A stretch of DNA of 64,000 nt from NCBI RefSeq assembly GCF_004168035.1, contig NZ_SDPU01000034.1, positions 124,001 through 188,000 on the forward strand. The letters are read 5' to 3'. The DNA comes from Nocardioides iriomotensis. Its GTDB lineage: Bacteria > Actinomycetota > Actinomycetes > Propionibacteriales > Nocardioidaceae. Shown here one piece after another: positions 58,435 through 64,000 of this stretch (within the stretch, counting starts at the first letter, position 1; the number at the start of each line of letters is the position of its first letter). The translations under genes were made by a program, and so were the position numbers. The notes beneath the pieces are model-generated. The model was not told where the DNA came from and made no database searches. It worked only from the letters and a program-made list of their open reading frames with translations.

Positions 58435-59500
58435 CACGCCGGCGCTCCGGCTCGACAAGGTCACCAAGAGGTACGGCGCCACGACGGCCGCCCGCGACCT
58501 CGTGCTCGACGTCGCGCCGGGCGAGCTGCTGACGCTGATCGGGCCGTCCGGCTGCGGCAAGTCCACGACGCTGCGGCTGGTCGCCGGCCTCGACCGGCCC
58601 GACGAGGGCTGTGTCTCGATCGCCGGCGAGACCGTCGCCGACGGGCGCCGGTGGCAGCCGCCGGAGAAGCGGCGCGTCGGGCTGGTGTTCCAGGAGCACG
58701 CGCTGTTCCCGCACCTGACGGTCGCGCGCAACGTCGCGTTCGGGATCGACCGGCTGCCGCGCGGCGAGCAGCGCGCCCGCGTCGGGGAGATGCTCGACCT
58801 GGTCCGGCTCGGCCACCTCGCCAAGCGCTACCCGCACGAGCTGTCCGGCGGCGAGCAGCAGCGCGTCGCCCTCGCCCGGGCGCTGGCGCCGCGGCCGGCG
58901 GTGGTGCTTCTCGACGAGCCGTTCAGCAGCCTCGACGAGACGCTGCGCGCGCAGGTCCGCGCCGAGACCGTGGGTGCGCTGCGCGAGACCGGCACGACCG
59001 CCCTGTTCGTCACCCACGACCAGACCGAGGCGCTGTCCACCGGCGACCGCGTCGTCGTGATGCGCGACGGCGTCATCGAGCAGGCCGACACCCCGCAGGC
59101 GGTGTTCGAGTCGCCGGCCACCCGGTTCGTGGCGTCGTTCATGGGCGACGCGGACTTCCTGCCCGCCCACGTGCACGACGCCCTGCTGACCTCCGAGATC
59201 GGCGTGGTGTCCACGGTGCCGGGGTGGGGCAACGTCGACGTGGACGTCGAGGTGGTGCTCCGCCCGCACGAGGTGGCGCTGGCGCCCGACCCGGACGCGA
59301 GGGCCGAGGTCGTCGCCGTCGAGTACCACGGCGCGTTCGTCCTGCACACCGTCCGCCTCGCGTCGGGCAGCACGCTGCGGTCGTGGCAGACCCACGCCGT
59401 GCGCTACCCGGCCGGCACGCGGGTCGCGGTGTCCGTCGTACCCGGGATCCGGCCCACCCTCCTCGTCGGCGACCACGCGGTCAGCGAGCCTCCGCGGTAA
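58424..59500 (+). CDS. Ferric iron ABC transporter ATPase
   Basis: A 358-residue protein from GTG 58424. Walker A is GPSGCGKST (about 42-50), Q loop VFQEHALF, signature LSGGEQQRVALARAL, Walker B VVLLDEPFSSLD and H loop VTHDQTEAL. A C-terminal TOBE-like domain (about 270-350, VVLRPHEVAL) matches FbpC and related importers. It is the last gene of the iron operon, under the IdeR box. Confidence 0.92.
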   Translation: MSADTPALRLDKVTKRYGATTAARDLVLDVAPGELLTLIGPSGCGKSTTLRLVAGLDRPDEGCVSIAGETVADGRRWQPPEKRRVGLVFQEHALFPHLTVARNVAFGIDRLPRGEQRARVGEMLDLVRLGHLAKRYPHELSGGEQQRVALARALAPRPAVVLLDEPFSSLDETLRAQVRAETVGALRETGTTALFVTHDQTEALSTGDRVVVMRDGVIEQADTPQAVFESPATRFVASFMGDADFLPAHVHDALLTSEIGVVSTVPGWGNVDVDVEVVLRPHEVALAPDPDARAEVVAVEYHGAFVLHTVRLASGSTLRSWQTHAVRYPAGTRVAVSVVPGIRPTLLVGDHAVSEPPR

Positions 59501-59537
59501 CCGGGGGACGGCACCCCGTCCGGTACGTTCGACGCTG

Positions 59538-60794
59538 ATGTCCGTCCCGATGATCACCGCCAACCCCGAGCTCGACGAGGAGCGCCGCAGGGGCCTGCGC
59601 CGGATGCGGTCCGTCGCCGTGGGGCTGCTGCTGTTCGCCGCCGTGGTGTACGTCGTCACGCTCGACCTCGACGGCTTCTGGGGCTACGTGAACGCCGGCG
59701 CCGAGGCGTCCATGGTGGGCGCGATCGCCGACTGGTTCGCGGTCACCGCGCTGTTCAAGCACCCCCTCGGCCTGCCGATCCCGCACACCGCGCTGATCCC
59801 GCGGCGCAAGGAGATGCTGGGCCGCAGCCTGGAGGAGTTCGTCGGCGAGAACTTCCTCCAGGAGCGGATCATCCGCGAGCGCCTGGAGGTCGCCGAGCTC
59901 AGCCGCCGCGTCGGCGGCTGGCTGGTCGAGGAGGCCAACGCCCGGCGGGTCGTCGACGAGGCTGCCTCGGTCCTGCAGCTGGGGCTGTCGCGGATCAAGG
60001 ACGAGGACATGGCCTCGCTCGTCGGCGAGGCGATCCTGCCGCGGCTGCGCGAGGAGCCGATCAGCCCCGTCGCCGGCAGCCTGCTCGAGGAGGTGGTCCG
60101 CGACGGCGCCCACCACGGCCTGGTGGACCTCGCGCTCGACGAGGCCTACGGCTGGCTCGACCAGAACGAGGACACGTTCACCGACATCGTCGGCGAGCGT
60201 GCGCCCTGGTGGTCGCCGCACTCGGTCAACGACCGGGTCAGCCGGCGCATCCACCTCGAGCTGATGGCCTGGATCGCCGACATCCGCAACGACCCGCGGC
60301 ACCGCGCCCGCCTCGCGCTGGACAGCATGCTCGCCGACCTGGCCCGCGACCTGCTGCACGACGAGGCGACCCAGGCGCGCGCCGAGCAGCTCAAGCTGCG
60401 CGTGCTCGACCACCCGCAGATCCTGGTGACGGCGACGTCGCTGTGGAAGGCGTTCCGGTCCGCGCTGCTCGACGCCCTCGCCGAGCGCGAGGGTCCGCTG
60501 CGCGTGCGGGCGCGCCAGGAGCTGACCCACTTCGGGCAGCAGCTGCTGGCCGACCCCGACCTGCGCCGCAGGCTCGACGGCCACGCGGCCGACCTGGCGG
60601 TGTTCGTGGTCGACCGCTACGGCCGCGAGCTGACCACGGTGATCACCCACACCATCGACCGGTGGGACGGCCGCGAGGCCGCGTCGCGCATCGAGCTGCA
60701 CGTCGGTCGCGACCTGCAGTTCATCCGGATCAACGGCACGATCGTGGGTGGCCTCGTCGGCGTGCTGATCCACGCCGCGACGCAGTTGGTGTGA
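59538..60794 (+). CDS. DUF445 family membrane protein
   Basis: A 418-residue protein. An N-terminal helix (about 25-42) and GYVNAGAEASMVGAIADWFAVTALFKHPLGLPIPHTALIP, the DUF445 signature, are followed by a long helical soluble region and a C-terminal membrane helix (GTIVGGLVGVLIHAATQLV). The domain is distantly related to YheB. Function unknown. Confidence 0.88.
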   Translation: MSVPMITANPELDEERRRGLRRMRSVAVGLLLFAAVVYVVTLDLDGFWGYVNAGAEASMVGAIADWFAVTALFKHPLGLPIPHTALIPRRKEMLGRSLEEFVGENFLQERIIRERLEVAELSRRVGGWLVEEANARRVVDEAASVLQLGLSRIKDEDMASLVGEAILPRLREEPISPVAGSLLEEVVRDGAHHGLVDLALDEAYGWLDQNEDTFTDIVGERAPWWSPHSVNDRVSRRIHLELMAWIADIRNDPRHRARLALDSMLADLARDLLHDEATQARAEQLKLRVLDHPQILVTATSLWKAFRSALLDALAEREGPLRVRARQELTHFGQQLLADPDLRRRLDGHAADLAVFVVDRYGRELTTVITHTIDRWDGREAASRIELHVGRDLQFIRINGTIVGGLVGVLIHAATQLV

Positions 60795-60804
60795 CAATCG
60801 CGCC

Positions 60805-61017
60805 ATGACCGTGCGCATCGTGCCCATCCGCGAGCGGACGATCCGACTGGGCCAGCTGCTCAAGCTGGCCGATCTCGTGGACGCCGGGTCCGATGCCAAG
60901 CCGCTGCTCGAGTCGGGACGCGTCTACGTCAACGGCGAGCTCGAGACCCGGCGCGGGCGCCAGCTCGTGCGCGGCGACGTGGTGAGCGTCGGCGGCGAGT
61001 CGGTGCGGCTGGCCTGA
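60805..61017 (+). CDS. S4-domain RNA-binding protein
   Basis: A 70-residue protein made almost entirely of one S4 domain: IRLGQLLKLADLVDAGSDAKPLLESGRVYVNGE, then RRGRQLVRGDVVSV. It is of the YbcJ/YaaA type. It begins 10 bases after the DUF445 gene and may be cotranscribed. It probably binds structured RNA, but its target is unknown. Confidence 0.88.
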   Translation: MTVRIVPIRERTIRLGQLLKLADLVDAGSDAKPLLESGRVYVNGELETRRGRQLVRGDVVSVGGESVRLA

Positions 61018-61027
61018 GGGCCGGCGC

Positions 61028-61399
61028 TCAGCGCACCTCGACCAGGTCGACGACGAAGATCAGCGTCTCGCCCGGCTTGATGACGCCGCCGGCGCCGCGG
61101 TCGCCGTACCCGAGGTGCGGCGGGATCACCAGCTGACGCCGGCCGCCGACCTTCATGCCCTGCACGCCCTGGTCCCAGCCGGAGATGACCTGGCCGACGC
61201 CGAGCCGGAACGCCAGCGGCTCACCGCGGTTGTAGGAGGCGTCGAACTCCTCACCGGTGGAGTGCGCGACACCCACGTAGTGCACCAGCACCTGCTTGCC
61301 GGCCACCGCCTCGTCGCCGTCGCCCTCGTGGACGTCGGTCACGACCAGGTCGTTCGGGGCGTCGGGTCCGGGGAACTCGATCTCGGGCTTGTCGGCCAT
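61028..61399 (-). CDS. FKBP-type peptidyl-prolyl isomerase
   Basis: A 123-residue FKBP from ATG 61399; a GTG 9 bases upstream is also possible, and AAGGAG sits nearer to it. Active-site residues are visible: VLVHYVGVAHSTGEEFDASYNRGEPLAFRLGVGQVISGWDQGVQGMKVGGRRQLVIPPHLGYG (in part), including the Asp, Phe, Val-Ile, Trp and Tyr of the FK506 pocket. There is no signal peptide, so it is cytoplasmic. Confidence 0.93.
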   Translation of the reverse strand: MADKPEIEFPGPDAPNDLVVTDVHEGDGDEAVAGKQVLVHYVGVAHSTGEEFDASYNRGEPLAFRLGVGQVISGWDQGVQGMKVGGRRQLVIPPHLGYGDRGAGGVIKPGETLIFVVDLVEVR

Positions 61400-61566
61400 G
61401 CGGCTCACGTCTCCTTCGGTCGGCTGGGGACCGGCCCAGCCTACGGGCGCCCGGTCAGCGCACGTCAGGGTGCTGCCGGACCAGCCGCCCGGCCGCGCGC
61501 ACCAGGTACACGTTCGGCTCGCGAGCTGCCTGCCGGAGACGTCCCCCTAGCCGCCCACCCGCGGTG
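61400..61566. other. Short intergenic gap
   Basis: About 170 bases between two minus-strand genes; I see no gene, hairpin or promoter of note. Confidence 0.5.
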
Positions 61567-61998
61567 TCAGGCTCCGTGGACGTAGTGGTCGAGCTGGTCG
61601 CGCTCGAACTCCAGCTCGCTCATCCGGTGCTTCACCACGTCGCCGATGCTGACGATGCCGGTCAGGCGGCCGTCGGCGACGACGGGCAGGTGCCGGAAGC
61701 GCCGCTCGGTCATCACCTTCATCAGCTCGTGCACGCTGGCGTCACCGGTGCAGGTCTGCACATCGGCGGTCATGATGTCCGACACCGGTAGGTCCACGAC
61801 GGCCTCGAGCTCGTGCAGCCGACGGACGACGTCGCGCTCGGAGACGATCCCGTCGACGGTGCTGCCGTCGGTGCTCACGACGAGCGCACCGATGTTGTGC
61901 TTGGCCAGCAGCGCGATGAGCTCGCGCACCGTGGCGTCCGGCTTGATGGTGACGACGTCCTGGCTCCCCTTGCCGGACAGAACCTCGTGGATGCGCAT
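61567..61998 (-). CDS. CBS-domain pair protein
   Basis: A 143-residue protein of two CBS repeats. Repeat 1 is VVTIKPDATVRELIALLAKHNIGALVVSTDGSTVDGIVSERDVVRRL. Repeat 2 is VQTCTGDASVHELMKVMTERRFRHLPVVADGRLTGIVSIGDVVKHRM, both given only in part here. Such standalone pairs bind adenine nucleotides and regulate a partner protein. The GGAGG ribosome site sits just upstream of the ATG at 61998. Confidence 0.93.
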   Translation of the reverse strand: MRIHEVLSGKGSQDVVTIKPDATVRELIALLAKHNIGALVVSTDGSTVDGIVSERDVVRRLHELEAVVDLPVSDIMTADVQTCTGDASVHELMKVMTERRFRHLPVVADGRLTGIVSIGDVVKHRMSELEFERDQLDHYVHGA

Positions 61999-62111
61999 CG
62001 TGCGACCTCCGCTTCCCGATCTCGACGGTGCTTTTACGGTGGCCCCGTGTGCTCCACCACGCTAGTCACATTTCGAACTCGTGGGTAGGAGGCTGCGAGG
62101 ATGGTCCCGCC

Positions 62112-62876
62112 ATGAAGACAGAACTCGACCGGTTGGGCGCTCCCGCAAGCCTGCTGATGATGGGCTGGCTGAGCGTCGTGCTCGGGCTCGACCGCGCCGG
62201 CGGCGACGGCACGCTGTGGCTGCAGCGTGGCCTCGGCGTGCTGACCTGGGTCGTGCTGCTGGTCGCGCTGCGCCGGGTCTCACCGATGGTGCGCGCGCAG
62301 ACCGCGGTCGTCGTCGCGTTCGCGACGCTCGTGGAGTACACCTTCAGCGCCGGGCTCGAGGTCTACACCTACCGCTTCGACAACGTGCCGGCGTACGTCC
62401 CACCGGGGCACGGGCTGGTCTACCTCTCGGCGTTCGCGCTGGGGCACGCCGCGTTCGTGCAGCGACGGCTACGAGCGGCCGAGCTGCTCGTGCTCGTCGT
62501 CGGTGGCGGGTGGGCGGCGTACGGGCTGTTCCTGGCCGACCGCCCCGACGCGCTCGGGGCGTTCTGGTTCGTGTGCCTGGCCGGGTTCCTGGCGTGGGGC
62601 CCGTCCAAGCAGGTGTACGTCGGCGCGTTCGTCGTCGTGAGCTGGCTGGAGCTGCTAGGCACGCACCTCGGCACCTGGGCGTGGGGCACCCACGACTTCA
62701 CCGGCTGGGTCACGATCGGCAACCCGCCGTCGGGTGCGGCCGGAGGCTACGGCTGGTTCGACCTGGCCGGCCTGCTGCTCGCGCCGTACATCCTCCGCGC
62801 GACCGGACGGCTCACTCGTCCTCGTCCAGCTCCGGGATCGGCTCGTCCTGAGCCGGAGGACGCCGCCGCGCACTGA
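62112..62876 (+). CDS. Polytopic membrane protein, function unknown
   Basis: A 254-residue protein from ATG 62112 with about seven helices. A conserved-looking central segment reads EYTFSAGLEVYTYRFDNVPAYVPPGHGLVY, and there is a second one, GTHLGTWAWGTHDFTGW, near the end. I do not recognise the family with certainty. The last 65 bases overlap the 3' end of hisN on the opposite strand. Confidence 0.75.
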   Translation: MKTELDRLGAPASLLMMGWLSVVLGLDRAGGDGTLWLQRGLGVLTWVVLLVALRRVSPMVRAQTAVVVAFATLVEYTFSAGLEVYTYRFDNVPAYVPPGHGLVYLSAFALGHAAFVQRRLRAAELLVLVVGGGWAAYGLFLADRPDALGAFWFVCLAGFLAWGPSKQVYVGAFVVVSWLELLGTHLGTWAWGTHDFTGWVTIGNPPSGAAGGYGWFDLAGLLLAPYILRATGRLTRPRPAPGSARPEPEDAAAH

Positions 62877-63717
62877 GGTCGTGCACCGAGCCGCCCCGGT
62901 GGCCGGGCTCGGCGGGCTCGTCGTCGCCGGAGACCGACCCGAGGTAGGACAGCGCGGCGTCGTGGAGACGGCCGTTGCTGGCCAGCGCGTTGCCGCCGGT
63001 CGGTCCGGGCGTGCCGGCGAGCGACGTGAACTGGCCGCCGGCCTCGCGCACGATCACGTCGAGCGCGGCCATGTCGTAGAGCTCGAGGTCCGGCTCGGCG
63101 GCCAGGTCGACGGCGCCCTCGGCGACGAGCATGTAGGACCAGAAGTCGCCGTACGCCCGGGTGCGCCAGGTGCGGCGCGACAGCGCCATGAAGTCGTCGA
63201 GCCGGCCAGCCTCCTCCCACCCTCTGAACGAGGAGAAGGAGAGCGATGCGTCCTCCAGTGAGGCGACGTCGGAGACCCGGCACGTCGACGCGTTGAGCAG
63301 CGAGCGGCCGGTCCAGGCGCCGCCGTCCTTGGACGCCCACCAGCGGCGGTTGAGCTGCGGCGCGGACACGCAACCGACGACGACCTCGTCGTCGACCATC
63401 AGCGCGATGAGGGTGGCCCACACGGGGACGCCGCGGACGAAGTTCTTGGTGCCGTCGATCGGGTCGACCACCCAGCGGCGCTGGCTGTAGCCGGTCGAGC
63501 CCTGCTCCTCACCGATCACCGCGTCGCGCGGGCGAGCACGGGAGAGGGTGCGGCGGATGCCCTCCTCGACGGACTTGTCCGCGTCGGTCACCGGCGTCAG
63601 GTCGGGCTTGTTCATCACGTGCAGGTCCTGGGCCTTGAACCGGCTCGTGGTCAGCGAGTCGGCGTCGTCCGCCAGGACGTGCGCAAGCCGCAAGTCGTCG
63701 GTGTAGTTGGGGGGCAT
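62812..63717 (-). CDS. hisN: Histidinol-phosphatase, inositol-monophosphatase type
   Basis: A 301-residue protein from ATG 63717. The IMPase-type metal sites are visible: GEEQGSTG, the WVVDPIDGTKNF motif with its Asp and Asp/Thr ligands, and LYDMAALDVIVREAGG. The opening DDLRLAHVLADDADSLT and LTPVTDADKSVEEGIRRTLSRARPRDAVIGEE match the actinobacterial HisN pattern, which dephosphorylates histidinol phosphate in histidine synthesis. A charged 45-residue tail follows the domain and is encoded where the two convergent genes overlap. Confidence 0.9.
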   Translation of the reverse strand: MPPNYTDDLRLAHVLADDADSLTTSRFKAQDLHVMNKPDLTPVTDADKSVEEGIRRTLSRARPRDAVIGEEQGSTGYSQRRWVVDPIDGTKNFVRGVPVWATLIALMVDDEVVVGCVSAPQLNRRWWASKDGGAWTGRSLLNASTCRVSDVASLEDASLSFSSFRGWEEAGRLDDFMALSRRTWRTRAYGDFWSYMLVAEGAVDLAAEPDLELYDMAALDVIVREAGGQFTSLAGTPGPTGGNALASNGRLHDAALSYLGSVSGDDEPAEPGHRGGSVHDLSARRRPPAQDEPIPELDEDE

Positions 63718-63837
63718 GAGGGTCAGGCTAGGGCACCCGCCGTGCTCGGCCGCTGCGCCGTCGCCGGAACCTGTGAAGACCTGAAGATTCCCGGGTCGGA
63801 ACGGACTGCCGCGTCTCGCGCTGGCTAGCGTGACCGC

Positions 63838-64000
63838 ATGGAGATCGCCGGCCTGCCCGCGCACCCGCTGATCGTGCACGCCGCGGTCGTGTTCACGCCG
63901 TTGGCCGCCCTGCTGGTGATCGTCTTCGCGGTGCTGCCGAGGTACCGGTGGCTGACCCGCTGGCCGACGGCCGCGGCGGTGGTGGCGGCACTGCTCGCGG
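63838..64000 (+). CDS. DUF2231 membrane protein, N-terminal part
   Basis: The gene runs off the window end; 54 codons from ATG 63838 are present. The opening MEIAGLPAHPLIVHAAVVFTPLA is typical of DUF2231 integral membrane proteins of unknown function, with the His-Pro-x3-His pair near residue 9. The first helix is about 14-33, and a second begins near residue 43. Confidence 0.82.
   Translation, partial: MEIAGLPAHPLIVHAAVVFTPLAALLVIVFAVLPRYRWLTRWPTAAAVVAALLA

Overview
The window reads as chromosome from a high-GC actinobacterium, most likely Nocardioides or a close relative in the Propionibacteriales. Supporting features are frequent GTG and TTG starts, the DtxR/IdeR-type iron box, ECF sigma/zinc-anti-sigma pairs, an actinobacterial-type HisN, a MgtA-like mannosyltransferase, a HelR-type RNA polymerase recycling ATPase and GAF-ANTAR regulators. 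The genus is an inference. About 65 protein genes are supported; two of them are frameshifted. I saw no rRNA, tRNA, CRISPR array, prophage or insertion sequence.

Layout. 1-9.5 kb: the 3' end of etfA, a CDP-glycerol-type polymer transferase, small enzymes (VOC, cupin, GNAT), two conserved unknowns, a frameshifted alpha/beta hydrolase, a large membrane hydrolase and a frameshifted secreted-protein gene. 9.6-14.1 kb: a PucR regulator divergent from mmsA and a class III aminotransferase, which looks like a beta-alanine or amino-acid catabolic unit. 14.1-17 kb: a REC-PAS-PAS histidine kinase operon with a receiver/HATPase fusion. 17-23.2 kb: a SNF2 ATPase, a duplicated-domain membrane-anchored protein, a PGPGW membrane protein and helR preceded by a rifamycin-associated element (RAE). 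23.3-32.9 kb: the most unusual block. It holds a CDP-alcohol phosphatidyltransferase fused to a methyltransferase, a SigL-like sigma/anti-sigma pair, a membrane sulfatase-family protein, and a tightly coupled six-gene operon (MDR dehydrogenase, degenerate PTPS, GT4, LPG-synthase-type membrane protein, RibD-type reductase, RibA). Together they suggest a GTP-derived, lipid- or sugar-linked product of unknown nature.

32.9-47 kb: rlmC, a DUF2975/XRE pair with a palindromic operator, a lipoprotein, a sortase, a molybdopterin oxidoreductase with an FeS-NrfD fusion partner, a DnaQ-like exonuclease, a dual-GGDEF protein, a SigE-family sigma unit and YibE/F. 47-55.5 kb: an MFS transporter, two paralogous small winged-helix-like proteins, HAD, GATase, MgtA-like GT, GAF-ANTAR, a SigB/F-type sigma factor, a sulfotransferase and tagD. 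55.6-64 kb: an IdeR-controlled ferric iron ABC transporter, DUF445, S4, FKBP, CBS, a membrane protein, hisN and a partial DUF2231 gene.

A dispersed hairpin element occurs three times (about 2.8, 41.7 and 55.6 kb), always in the same orientation and just upstream of a minus-strand gene. Two copies are followed by tandem arrays with a 32-bp period that also supply the stop codon of the preceding minus-strand gene.
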